NCBI RefSeq assembly: GCF_001280305.1
Contig: NZ_CP012623.1
Coordinates: 3,286,001 to 3,350,000, forward strand
Length of the DNA stretch: 64,000 bases
Reading direction: 5' to 3'
Source of the DNA: Hymenobacter sp. DG25A
Lineage (GTDB): Bacteria > Bacteroidota > Bacteroidia > Cytophagales > Hymenobacteraceae
Under the pieces are notes generated by a model. The model worked only from the letters and a program-made list of their open reading frames with translations. It was not told where the DNA came from and did no database searches. Numbering within the stretch: the first letter of the stretch is position 1; every line of letters begins with the position of its first letter. Below, in pieces: positions 19,121-27,360 of this stretch. The position numbers and the translations under genes are program-made.

Positions 19121-19160
19121 TAGCCACTTATCCACTTATCCACAGTAAATAAGTGGCTTT
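19121..19160. promoter_or_regulatory. Outlying DnaA boxes within a hairpin
   Basis: TTATCCACT (19128-19136) and a perfect TTATCCACA (19136-19144) lie back to back inside an inverted repeat (arms AGCCACTTA and TAAGTGGCT) that ends in TTTTT on the plus strand. It is about 1.3 kb from the main DnaA-box cluster, so it may be an origin-associated satellite site or simply a second terminator. Confidence 0.45.
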
Positions 19161-19176
19161 TTGTGGAAAACTCTGC

Positions 19177-19662
19177 TTACGCAGGCCACTGCACTTCCAG
19201 GTCCTCGTTGATAAACACCCCGAAGTTGATGAACTGCAGCTGGTCTTCATCAAAGTAAAGGTCAATCATTTCCTTTTCGTATGAGAGGCGCACTTCGCCG
19301 GTATCCATCTTCTCTATTTCGCTGTGGGTAAAGCCATTCGCCGTCATCAGGTCCTGAATTTCCTGCTGGCTTTTGCCATGAATGGCCTGGCCAAACAGGC
19401 GCATGCCGGGGTTGTCGGTTTCAATGCAGCTGAGGCGGTAGTCGTCTTCGCGGTCGAAGTACAGCGAGTAGCCTTCGTCCAGGTAATTCCAGGCCTGGTG
19501 CTCAAACTCGTCGTCGTCGTCTGATTCCTCAATTTCTTCGGGCTCGCCCATCAGGACGCGCACCTGATCCATGCTGGCGCCAAATTTCAGCGGACCCATT
19601 CCAACGCCAAGGGTAATTTCATTTTCGTCGATGCTGCTGGGGCTTTGGTTGGGCGTATTCAT
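19177..19662 (-). CDS. Acidic hypothetical protein
   Basis: With the ATG at 19662 the product is 161 residues, strongly acidic (a run EESDDDDEFE near residue 46), with no signal peptide, membrane segment or cysteine cluster. Repeated short hydrophobic strands (YSLYFD, VRLSYEKEMIDLYFD) suggest a beta-rich soluble fold. I do not recognise the family. The frame stays open upstream to 19836, but that part overlaps the end of the next gene and has a different composition, so the internal ATG is preferred. Confidence 0.7.
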   Translation of the reverse strand: MNTPNQSPSSIDENEITLGVGMGPLKFGASMDQVRVLMGEPEEIEESDDDDEFEHQAWNYLDEGYSLYFDREDDYRLSCIETDNPGMRLFGQAIHGKSQQEIQDLMTANGFTHSEIEKMDTGEVRLSYEKEMIDLYFDEDQLQFINFGVFINEDLEVQWPA

Positions 19663-19768
19663 AGCGAGAGTTGATTGGTTGGGAGGTTTGAGGCGTAAAG
19701 GTAGACAATGGAGCGGCACTCCGGGGGTCTTTCGCCGGGCTTGCTTACGCCGGGGCGGGCGGAGGGGT

Positions 19769-20260
19769 TCACTTTCCGTAGCGCGTCTCAAAGGCGGCCC
19801 GCTGCCGCACGTACTCGGGGTGCAGGCGGGCCTCATCCCACTTCAGCTTAAAGATGCTCGCAGCGGCCGCCTTTTCGGGGTCCTCGGGGGCGCGGGGCAG
19901 CTCGGCCCTGCCGTGCGCGCCGCTCTGACCTTTTTTATCAGCGGGCACCGGCCCATCGTATTTCTTGCCGCCGCGGTGGTTGGCGTAGCGCCGGGCCCGG
20001 GTGTAGCCCATCTGCAGAAACTTGCGGGCCATATCAGCTCCCACAAAATCTTCGGCTTTCAGATAATCCAGGAACAGGCCAAAAATGTGCTCCGATGATT
20101 CCCGGGCTACCTCCGGCGTACGAAAGCGCCAGTGCGGGAGTATCTCGCTTTTGTAAGGCTGCACCAGCAGCACGCCCTGTTCACCCTTGCCCACCCGATA
20201 CAGTTCCGGGTGCTGGCGAAAATCGGTGTGTTGAAAATCCTGGTCGTAGTTAAAGGGCAT
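19769..20260 (-). CDS. DUF4385 family protein
   Basis: A 163-residue soluble protein with the well conserved core YRVGKGEQGVL, PYKSEILPHWRF and MARKFLQMGYTRARRYANH that typifies DUF4385; no function is established for the family. The Met at 20260 starts exactly at the conserved FNYDQDF segment; an in-frame ATG at 20344 would add 28 residues rich in Arg and Pro and is less likely. It is the first gene to the left of the putative replication origin and is transcribed away from it. Confidence 0.85.
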   Translation of the reverse strand: MPFNYDQDFQHTDFRQHPELYRVGKGEQGVLLVQPYKSEILPHWRFRTPEVARESSEHIFGLFLDYLKAEDFVGADMARKFLQMGYTRARRYANHRGGKKYDGPVPADKKGQSGAHGRAELPRAPEDPEKAAAASIFKLKWDEARLHPEYVRQRAAFETRYGK

Positions 20261-20380
20261 GGCGGCTGGGGTGGCTGACTGCCCCGTATACGCCGGCCGG
20301 CGGCAGAAGTGGCCGGGCCGCTCATGCATTTTCCGGCCCCGCATTTTTTTTGGCCGGCCCGGAGTTTTCCACTCCGTTAA

Positions 20381-20890
20381 TAACTTTTTAAAAGTCTTTT
20401 TTTAAATATTCTTTTTTAATCCCCATCGTTAGGGCAGTGGATAAGTGGATAATCGGGAATAGTTATTCACAGGCTGAAAACTTGTGTACAAGTCCACCCT
20501 TATACACCCACAATCCACAGGCAATGTGGATTATAAATTACTGATTTATAAATAGTTGTTTGATTTATTAACAATCCACAGGCTTATCCACGAATCCACA
20601 ATTCACACTTACCCCCCTGTGTGGATTAGCTCATTCCACAGGCCGAGTTATCCACCCTTATCCACCGTCGGTTTTGGCTGTGCTGGGCCGCAGATGCGCA
20701 AAAAAACTTATCCGCAATTTCTCCACGTGTTATCCCCACGTTGCCACATCATTATCCACAGATTTCCTCCCGGCCCCGGTGCCCCGTGGATAACCCTGTG
20801 GAATACGGTTTAGCGCTTGGAGAAAAACCCGCTCTGCCGCTTCCCAGCAGGGAAAACGGATGTGGATAGCTCAGGCAGGAGGGTGGATAA
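20381..20890. other. Putative chromosomal replication origin (oriC): AT-rich element plus DnaA-box cluster
   Basis: Non-coding block of about 510 bp. The left end (20381-20425) is almost pure A/T, with TTTTTAAAAG and TTTAAATATTC, suitable as an unwinding element. Then come DnaA-box-like sites: TTATTCACA 20463-20471 and TTATCCACA 20752-20760 are exact; one- or two-mismatch sites lie at 20436, 20444, 20500, 20525, 20584, 20620, 20648, 20658, 20708, 20730, 20785, 20861 and 20882, on both strands. ACAATCCACAGGC-like elements recur at 20510 and 20571. A second AT-rich patch lies at 20530-20570. mnmG is 3 kb to the right, as at many bacterial origins. No dnaA or dnaN is in the window. Confidence 0.85.
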
Positions 20891-20931
20891 CCCACCCGGG
20901 CGCGGCGAAAAACCATGCGCGGGCTAGGCAT

Positions 20932-20965
20932 AAAAAAACCGCCGACTCCCGGGAGCCGGCGGTTC
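20932..20965 (-). terminator. Hairpin terminator of the Ig-like lipoprotein gene
   Basis: Arms AACCGCCG and CGGCGGTT with an inner CTCCCGGGAG palindrome; a seven-T run follows in the minus direction. It separates transcription of the lipoprotein gene from the putative origin. Confidence 0.85.
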
Positions 20966-20986
20966 TAAAAGGCGAAATGGCAACTG

Positions 20987-22600
20987 CTAGAACGTAACCC
21001 GAACGTCTTCCACTTCCCAGTTGGCCCGTACCTGAATGGGCTGCGGATAGATGAATACAGGTTCCGGCAGCACGCGCAGCTGTGGGTCGCCGGACTGCCA
21101 GCGGCCATCCCCGTTGGCATCAATCAGCACCCGAATGCGGTAAGAGCCGGGGGCCAGATTGTCCAGGCGGAAAGTTTTAGGTGAGGCCAGAGAACGAACC
21201 AGATTGCCTTTCTCATCCAGCAGCTGCAGCTCATACCGGCGCTTGGCGGTGGTTTGCACCGTGCCGGCTACCGTGCCGGTAGTAGCCTGATCTGTGAGGG
21301 TAAAGCGCATGGGGCGCAGGCGCAGGCTTTGGCCGGTTACGCTTTGCACCACGGTGCTATCCAGTATCAGCGTTAGGTTGTTGCGGGCGCGGGTATTCAG
21401 GGCCACGGTTAGCTGGGTGCGGTCGGGGCTGAGGACTACGCTGGCCGGCTGAAGCGGGCGTCGTGTGGTAGAATCTTCCACCAACACGCCCACCGGCTTT
21501 TTAGGCTCCAGGCGCAGCGGCTCAAAAAACTTCACCGTGATTTGCCCCTGCCGGTAAACTTCCTTGGCATTGCCTTCAATGGTCCAGGGAATACCCTGGC
21601 TGGCTCCTGGGGTGGCCGCCGCAAACTTCACGCTTACCGTGTCGCGGGCTACGTTGCCGGCGCTGTCGGTGGCGGCCAGCAGGTAGCGGCCGGCCGGTAG
21701 AGCCAGCGTCTGGTATAGGTTCACGCGCTTACCGGCTTCGGCTACCTGCAGTAATTCCGGAGCCACGGTACTGCCTGCCAGCGAGGCCAGCGCCGCCGAG
21801 CGGACGCCTTCATTGTAGGTGACGGCAAAGCGCGCGGCTTCGGCTTTCTGGGAAAGAATGATGGGCGGGCGGGAGTCGGGACGGGTGAGCATGAGTTGCA
21901 CCGAATCCAGGCCCGGGCGCACGGCCAGCACCTCGGGCAGGTAGGCTATTTTTTCGCCTTCCTCGTAGCGGCTGGTTTGGTTTTTATCGGCCAGCGCAAA
22001 AATCCGGAACCGGCCTACTTTCAGATTACGCAGCACAAACTGGCCTTCTTTATCGGTGCGGGCCAGGTAGTAAGGGCGGCCGCGCCGGATGTTGGCCGTA
22101 TCCGTTTCGGGGTACAGCACTACGGATACATCAGCGGCAGGCGCCTGGGTCAGCAGGTCGCGCACGCGGCCCTGCACCGAGCCCGAGTCCAGCGCCGGGC
22201 CGGTACTGAAACTCAGGATAACATCAGCCGCCGGGTTGCTTTCCGTGATGTCGGAAATGGCTTCGCGGAAGTTGAAAGAGTAGGTAGTGTTGGCCTCGAA
22301 GGGCTTCTCGAACTGAAGCTCAATGGCATTGCGCTCCTCCCGTACTTTATACTTGTTCTCGTCGGAAAGCAGGGGTGCTACCAGCAGGTTTTTGGTTAGG
22401 TCCTTTACCTGTACCGGCTCGGAAAACTCCAGCCGGATGGTGCGCCCGGTTACGTTCACGGAGCGGTCGGCGGGCTGGGTGCTGACCAGCTTGGGCGGCA
22501 CAGTATCCCGAGCGCCGCCCTCCGGCGAGCTGATAGCCGCGCAACCGCTGAGCACGGTTCCGGCAAGAAAAAACAGGGGCAGGTAAGCGCGGGCTGGCAT
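20987..22600 (-). CDS. Ig-like (Big_5) domain lipoprotein
   Basis: Begins with a lipoprotein signal peptide, lipobox LSGC with Cys20. Residues about 32-130 (PPKLVSTQPADRSVNVTGRTI..F..P) match the bacterial Ig-like Big_5/SbsA domain; a carboxypeptidase-regulatory-like beta domain follows (about 142-230, GQFVLRNLKVGRFRIFA), and a similar one closes the protein (about 465-537). Such proteins are widespread, uncharacterised cell-envelope lipoproteins in Bacteroidota. At 537 residues it is complete. Its role is unknown. Confidence 0.85.
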   Translation of the reverse strand: MPARAYLPLFFLAGTVLSGCAAISSPEGGARDTVPPKLVSTQPADRSVNVTGRTIRLEFSEPVQVKDLTKNLLVAPLLSDENKYKVREERNAIELQFEKPFEANTTYSFNFREAISDITESNPAADVILSFSTGPALDSGSVQGRVRDLLTQAPAADVSVVLYPETDTANIRRGRPYYLARTDKEGQFVLRNLKVGRFRIFALADKNQTSRYEEGEKIAYLPEVLAVRPGLDSVQLMLTRPDSRPPIILSQKAEAARFAVTYNEGVRSAALASLAGSTVAPELLQVAEAGKRVNLYQTLALPAGRYLLAATDSAGNVARDTVSVKFAAATPGASQGIPWTIEGNAKEVYRQGQITVKFFEPLRLEPKKPVGVLVEDSTTRRPLQPASVVLSPDRTQLTVALNTRARNNLTLILDSTVVQSVTGQSLRLRPMRFTLTDQATTGTVAGTVQTTAKRRYELQLLDEKGNLVRSLASPKTFRLDNLAPGSYRIRVLIDANGDGRWQSGDPQLRVLPEPVFIYPQPIQVRANWEVEDVRVTF

Positions 22601-22750
22601 GGCAGGCTACAACGTGAAACGGCCGGCAATATCGGAACCGGAAACCACATGCAGCCGCAGCCGCCGCAACAGCTGGTCTCCCCTCCCCTCCTGCCGTTCC
22701 CGCAAAGTACGGGTGCGGTCTTACGCAGCGCCCGCTAAAGAGGCTCGCCG

Positions 22751-23644
22751 TTAGCGCCGGCCTGCTACGTAAATCAGGCTGGAATACTGGTTTTCGTTAT
22801 CGGCCGCGTACTGGTTGGAGGCGTAGCCGGTACGCAACACGCTCAGCATTCCTTTGCCCTTACCCGACTGATGCTTTTCGCTGAGCATACTCACGTAGTA
22901 GGCATCCAGCGGCATGGGCAGGGTCTGGCGTAGCTGCAGCTTGTGCTTTTTGAGCAGCAGCGCCATGGTTTTGGGGCTGAAATGGTAGAGGTGGCGGGGG
23001 ACATCGTAGGCCGCCCAATCCTGCTTGTAATGCTGGGCATCGAAGCTTTCCACGTTGGGCACGGCTATGATCAGCACACCGTCGGGCTTCAGCAGGCCGA
23101 TGAGTTGGTGCAGCGTTTCATTCAGCGTGTGCACGTGCTCCAATACATGCCAGAGCGTAATGGCATCAAAAGAACCGGCTTCCAGGGAGCTCAGGCTCTC
23201 GCTGCCTACGGGCTGGCCCACGCGGCGTGTGGCTTCCTCGCGGGCACGGGCGTTGGGCTCGTAGCCGGCCACTTGCCAGCCTTTGCGCTTGGCCGCGGCC
23301 AGGAAATGCCCGGTGCCGCAGCCGTAATCCAGCAATTTGCCCCGGCGCGGTGCTAGGTGGTTCAGCAACGACACCTTGCGGCGCATGGTAAACATGCGCG
23401 CCAGCCGGTACACCTGGTTGATAACGCCGGCAGCCGTACTGTTGTGTGAGACGTAGGCTTCCGACTCGTAGTAGCGGCCTATGCCCTGGGCATCGGGGCG
23501 GGGGTTGGTGAACTGGAAGGTGCAGGCCTCGCACTGCACAATAGCAAAGCTCTCCTGGCTCACCGATTTGTCTTCCACCACCAGCTTATTGCGAAAGCTG
23601 CTCTTCCCGCAAACCGGGCACTTCTCCAGACGTTCGTACAGCAC
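22751..23644 (-). CDS. SAM-dependent methyltransferase with N-terminal zinc ribbon
   Basis: A 297-residue protein with a four-cysteine zinc-binding element (C9, C12, C38, C41) followed by a class I Rossmann methyltransferase fold: the SAM-binding loop LLDYGCGTGHFLAAA (about 103-117), then SFDAITLWHVLEHVHTLNETL as motifs III-IV. The HVLEH signature and zinc ribbon are typical of methyltransferases of sugar or lipid carrier metabolism (UbiE/BioC-like). The substrate cannot be inferred and neighbours give no clue. Confidence 0.88.
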   Translation of the reverse strand: MLYERLEKCPVCGKSSFRNKLVVEDKSVSQESFAIVQCEACTFQFTNPRPDAQGIGRYYESEAYVSHNSTAAGVINQVYRLARMFTMRRKVSLLNHLAPRRGKLLDYGCGTGHFLAAAKRKGWQVAGYEPNARAREEATRRVGQPVGSESLSSLEAGSFDAITLWHVLEHVHTLNETLHQLIGLLKPDGVLIIAVPNVESFDAQHYKQDWAAYDVPRHLYHFSPKTMALLLKKHKLQLRQTLPMPLDAYYVSMLSEKHQSGKGKGMLSVLRTGYASNQYAADNENQYSSLIYVAGRR

Positions 23645-23720
23645 GCTTTTTTCTTCTGAATTCTATAGGGTTGAATAGCAACGGAAGCCAGCTCCTGCCC
23701 TATTCAGTAGGCAAAGTTCT

Positions 23721-23787
23721 AAAAAACAAATTCTGAATCCCGACCAGCAAGAAGAGTAACTCCACTGCCCGGCCGGGATTCAGAATT
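23721..23787 (-). terminator. Long-stem hairpin terminator downstream of mnmG
   Basis: Perfect 14-bp stem AATTCTGAATCCCG (23729-23742) with CGGGATTCAGAATT (23774-23787), loop 31 nt. In the minus direction the stem is followed by TTTGTTTTTT. Confidence 0.75.
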
Positions 23788-23799
23788 CAAAAATCGGCA

Positions 23800-25668
23800 T
23801 TATTTCCCTAGGTATACCATCAATACCGAAATATCGGCGGGCGTAACGCCACTGATGCGGGCCGCCTGACCAATAGTTTCGGGCTGCACGCGCAGCAGCT
23901 TTTCACGAGCTTCATAGGAAAGCGCCGGCATTTGCTGGTAGTCCAGCCGGCCCTGAATCACGAAGTTTTCCAGCTCCTGCATGCGGCCGGCCTGCTGATG
24001 TTCCTTCTCAATGTATGTTTCGTACTTGATGCGGATGATGGCCTGCTCCAGCGAGTCGGCGCGGAAGGGAGCCAAAGCCAGCGTGAGCGTAGGCAAGGTG
24101 CGTGTGAGGTCTGCCAGCTCAATATTGGGGCGACGCAGCAGGTTAATCGCGCGGGTCTTCTCGTGAATGGTAGCCGAGCCCAGCTCTTCCAGCAGCCCGT
24201 TGATTTCGGCGGGTTCAATGGCATGCTGCTGCAGCAACTCTAATATCTCAGCCGTCTCGCGCTCCTTCTGGCGTACCAGCTCCATACGCTCTTCCGAGGC
24301 CAGCCCTAAGGCAAAGCCCAGCGGCGTGAGGCGCAGGTCGGCGTTGTCTTGGCGCAGCAAAATGCGGTGCTCGGCGCGGCTGGTGAACATGCGGTAGGGC
24401 TCGTCGGTGCCTTTGTTGACCAGGTCATCAATGAGCACCCCAATGTAGGCTTCGCTGCGCTTCAGGATAAAAGGCTCTTTGCCGTGCACGCAGTTGTGGG
24501 CGTTGATACCCGCCATCAGGCCCTGACAAGCCGCTTCCTCGTAACCCGTGGTGCCATTAATCTGGCCCGCGAAATAGAGGTTTTTGATGCGCTTGGTTTC
24601 CAGCGTGAGCTGCAGCTGGGTGGGCGGGAAGAAGTCGTACTCAATGGCGTAGCCCGGCCGGAACATCTTCGCGTTTTCGAAGCCAGCAATTTTGCGCAGG
24701 GCGCGGTACTGCACGTCCTCGGGCAAAGAAGAGCTAAAGCCGTTTACGTACACCTCCACTGTGCTCCAGCCTTCGGGCTCCACAAAAATCTGGTGGCGGT
24801 CCTTATCGGCGAAGCGGTTGATTTTATCCTCCACCGAAGGGCAATAGCGCGGCCCCAGACCCTTAATGCGGCCCTGGAACATAGGAGACTTCTCGAAACC
24901 CTCCTTCAGAATTTCGTGCACCTCGGGGTTGGTATAGGTAATGTAGCAGGGGCGCTGCTTGGGCAGCGTGGGCGTATCGAGGTAGGAGAATTTGCTGGGC
25001 ACTTCGTCGCCGGGCTGCTCCTCCATTTTGGAGTAGTCCAGGGAGCGGCCATCCACGCGAGGTGGGGTGCCGGTTTTCATGCGGCCGGCTTCAAAGCCCA
25101 GCTCAATCAGCTGCTCGGTAATGCCGGTGCTGCCTTTTTCGGCGGCACGGCCGCCGCCAAACTGCTTCTCACCAATGTGAATAAGGCCGTTCAGGAAAGT
25201 CCCGTTGGTGAGCACTACTGATTTGCCCCGGAACTCGATACCCAGCGCGGTTTTCACCCCCACCACGGTTTCATCTTCCACTACCAGGCCGGTAACGGCT
25301 TCCTGCCAGAAGTCCACGTTGGGGGTTTGCTCCAGGGTCATGCGCCACTCCTCGGCAAAGCGCATCCGGTCACTTTGCGCGCGCGGGCTCCACATGGCGG
25401 GGCCTTTAGAGCGGTTCAGCATCCGGAACTGAATCATGGTTTTGTCGGTGATAATGCCCGACTGCCCGCCCAGCGCATCCACCTCGCGCACAATCTGCCC
25501 TTTAGCCACCCCGCCCATGGCCGGGTTGCAGGACATCTGCGCAATGGTGTTCATGTTCATCGTTACCAGCAGCACCTTGGACCCCAGGTTGGCAGCCGCG
25601 GCAGCGGCCTCACAACCGGCGTGGCCGGCTCCTACTACAATAACATCGTAATCTTCTTGCTGAAACAT
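23800..25668 (-). CDS. mnmG: tRNA uridine-5-carboxymethylaminomethyl(34) synthesis enzyme MnmG (GidA)
   Basis: FAD-dependent large subunit that with MnmE modifies U34 of certain tRNAs. The N-terminal dinucleotide-binding motif is GAGHAGCEAA (13-22); the family blocks MSCNPAMGGVAKGQIVREVDALGG, PPRVDGR and GYEEAACQGLMAGINA follow, and a helical C-terminal domain ends the 622-residue chain. I start at the ATG at 25668 (MFQQEDYDVIVVG); an ATG three codons earlier is also possible. The gene lies 3 kb from the putative oriC, a classic arrangement. A TATCTTTG element on the minus strand (25878-25885) is a possible -7 box beyond repeat B2, without a clear -33 box. Confidence 0.97.
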   Translation of the reverse strand: MFQQEDYDVIVVGAGHAGCEAAAAAANLGSKVLLVTMNMNTIAQMSCNPAMGGVAKGQIVREVDALGGQSGIITDKTMIQFRMLNRSKGPAMWSPRAQSDRMRFAEEWRMTLEQTPNVDFWQEAVTGLVVEDETVVGVKTALGIEFRGKSVVLTNGTFLNGLIHIGEKQFGGGRAAEKGSTGITEQLIELGFEAGRMKTGTPPRVDGRSLDYSKMEEQPGDEVPSKFSYLDTPTLPKQRPCYITYTNPEVHEILKEGFEKSPMFQGRIKGLGPRYCPSVEDKINRFADKDRHQIFVEPEGWSTVEVYVNGFSSSLPEDVQYRALRKIAGFENAKMFRPGYAIEYDFFPPTQLQLTLETKRIKNLYFAGQINGTTGYEEAACQGLMAGINAHNCVHGKEPFILKRSEAYIGVLIDDLVNKGTDEPYRMFTSRAEHRILLRQDNADLRLTPLGFALGLASEERMELVRQKERETAEILELLQQHAIEPAEINGLLEELGSATIHEKTRAINLLRRPNIELADLTRTLPTLTLALAPFRADSLEQAIIRIKYETYIEKEHQQAGRMQELENFVIQGRLDYQQMPALSYEAREKLLRVQPETIGQAARISGVTPADISVLMVYLGK

Positions 25669-25680
25669 GGCGGGCAAACA

Positions 25681-25785
25681 GTAGCGCGAAGCTCCAGCTT
25701 CGCACGTCGGTGAACTAACAGTTCGGGGGTAACATCAGGGGCAAGGCCGGGCGTTCAATCAGGCGCTGGCTGGAGCTTCGCGCGG
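25681..25785. repeat. Family B palindromic repeat, copy B2
   Basis: Arms GCGCGAAGCTCCAGC (25684-25698) and GCTGGAGCTTCGCGC (25769-25783) are perfectly complementary over 15 bp. The central part differs from B1 and B3. It lies 13 bp upstream of the mnmG start codon, so it would be in the mnmG leader or promoter region. Confidence 0.85.
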
Positions 25786-25917
25786 TATAAATCAAACAGA
25801 AAACGCCCGCGGTTGGGCAGGCGCTTCATCCAGAAATCAGAATCAGAAAGCCAAACGCAACCCGCTCAAAACGTGCGCAAAGATACGCAGTCAGCGGCTT
25901 TTTTGTGCAGGGGCAGT

Positions 25918-26646
25918 TTACTCGCCGGAATTGCTGTCGGGCTCATCCTCCGGCATTTCCCGCAATAGCTCAGCTGATTGCCGGGCTACTTCCGCCCAGG
26001 AAAAGGCCCGCCACCGCCCGCTCCGGGAGTCATATACCTGGGTGGCGGCCGGGCAGGGGAATAGTTTGTAGTCGAATTTGGGATACTGGTGTACCACGTA
26101 GCCGGGGTAATAATAGTGGTACTGCCGCTCCTGCGCTATGTCCAGCTTGCGCAGCATCAGGTACTTGCCCAGGCTGTATTTGCGGTAAGCCGGGTGGTAG
26201 AAATTCATAATGCCCGCCATACTCCGGAGGCCGCTATCGAAAATGCCGAGGGCAATGAGCAGGCCGCCGTCCCGGATTTCGATTACCTCCGTGGTAAAGA
26301 CGTTGTGCGAGGCCCCGGCCAGTAAAAAGGCTTCTATTGTGGGCGGGGCATCAAAGGTGATGCTGTTGCGGTAAAGCGCATACAGGGTTTCGTATTCCTG
26401 GGTGAGGTGAAACGGCTGCGTGGTGGTGGTAAACCGCTCATTTAGCCGTAACAGACGCCGTTGCTGGGGGCCATACTGCACCCGGGAGAGAACTATACGG
26501 AGCCAATGGGCCGTGTACAGCTCTTCTTCAATGGGCAGGAAATGGCAGGTGAACAGGTCCTGATGCATGCGGTAATACCCCTGACCCAGATAAAAATCCA
26601 GCGCTTCGCCGGGAATAAACAAGGGAGAATGTGGGGTAGCAGCCAT
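25918..26646 (-). CDS. Arginyl-tRNA-protein transferase-like protein (ATE/Bpt family)
   Basis: With the ATG at 26646 the product is 242 residues. The central GIFDSG..SMAGIMNFYHPAYRKYSLGKYLMLRKLDIAQE and YHYYYPGYVV blocks resemble the C-terminal domain of ATE/Bpt aminoacyl-tRNA-protein transferases (a GNAT-like fold), which attach an amino acid to protein N-termini. The cysteine-containing N-terminal domain of classical ATE is not evident, so the activity is uncertain. A longer in-frame start (26781) would have to include the ybeY terminator, which argues for the internal start. The tail is acidic. Confidence 0.75.
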   Translation of the reverse strand: MAATPHSPLFIPGEALDFYLGQGYYRMHQDLFTCHFLPIEEELYTAHWLRIVLSRVQYGPQQRRLLRLNERFTTTTQPFHLTQEYETLYALYRNSITFDAPPTIEAFLLAGASHNVFTTEVIEIRDGGLLIALGIFDSGLRSMAGIMNFYHPAYRKYSLGKYLMLRKLDIAQERQYHYYYPGYVVHQYPKFDYKLFPCPAATQVYDSRSGRWRAFSWAEVARQSAELLREMPEDEPDSNSGE

Positions 26647-26737
26647 GGGGCAGTCAGGAAGGCAGGCCAATAAGTATAACCAGGATACTTCGCAAAATTC
26701 AGCAGGATATAGGCTCCTAAGATAGCCCGGTAGCCAT

Positions 26738-26769
26738 AAAAAAACGCCCGCGCGGAGGGCGGGCGTTTG
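26738..26769 (-). terminator. Hairpin terminator downstream of ybeY
   Basis: Arms AAAACGCCCG and the complementary GGGCGTTT part, 22 bp past the ybeY stop, with a seven-T run in the minus direction. Confidence 0.8.
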
Positions 26770-26790
26770 TAATGCGGGCAAGCTGAGGTA

Positions 26791-27360
26791 TTAGAAGGTA
26801 CGCAGCGAGAGGCAGTCGTCTTCTTTTTTGCGCATGGCCGTCTGGCTCAGCAGGTCTTTGTCCTGGTAGCCCAGCAGGTGCAGCACGCCGTGAATCATCA
26901 CGCGGTGCAACTCATCCTTGAAGGGAATCCCCATTTTGGCGGCGTTTTCGCGCACCCGCTCTACCGAAATAAACACGTCCCCTTCAATGATATCGGCATC
27001 ATCGGCATTGTCGAAGGTGATGACGTCGGTGTAGGTGTCGTGGTCGAGGTACTCCACGTTCACCCGGTGCAGGTACTCATCGGAGCAGAAGATGTAGGTG
27101 AGCTGCACGATTTCGTGCTCGTGCACCGCGGCCACCCGTTCAATCCAGGAGGTCAGCGCTTCGGCGTCACCCAGCTCAAAATCAACGTCTTCTACCAGGA
27201 ATTCGATGCCGTGGGTTTCGCGCCCGCGGGTGTCGTCATCGTGGTCTTCTTCGTGCTCGGGGGCAGGGAGTTCATGCCGCGTTATGGTCAGTGGCGGAAG
27301 AGGTAGTAGTGGAGCCTTCAGAATCAGCCTCGGGTACCAAATGGAACGTGAGCTGCACAT
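26791..27360 (-). CDS. ybeY: rRNA maturation endoribonuclease YbeY
   Basis: Metal-dependent RNase needed for 16S rRNA 3' processing and ribosome quality control. The metal-binding motif is HGVLHLLGYQDKD in the C-terminal third; the first two His ligands are present, while the usual third His (GYDH in E. coli) is Gln-Asp here. The conserved part starts near GIEFLVEDVDFEL. The only ATG is at 27360, giving 189 residues, but it overlaps the upstream ATPase gene by 89 bp and its first 45 residues look unrelated to YbeY. A non-ATG start (for example CTG at 27291) is possible. Start uncertain; identity strong. Confidence 0.88.
   Translation of the reverse strand: MCSSRSIWYPRLILKAPLLPLPPLTITRHELPAPEHEEDHDDDTRGRETHGIEFLVEDVDFELGDAEALTSWIERVAAVHEHEIVQLTYIFCSDEYLHRVNVEYLDHDTYTDVITFDNADDADIIEGDVFISVERVRENAAKMGIPFKDELHRVMIHGVLHLLGYQDKDLLSQTAMRKKEDDCLSLRTF

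Noticed and set aside
25878..25885. TATCTTTG element as mnmG promoter
   Set aside because: A -33 TTG at the proper distance is missing and repeat B2 lies between; kept only as a remark in the mnmG entry.
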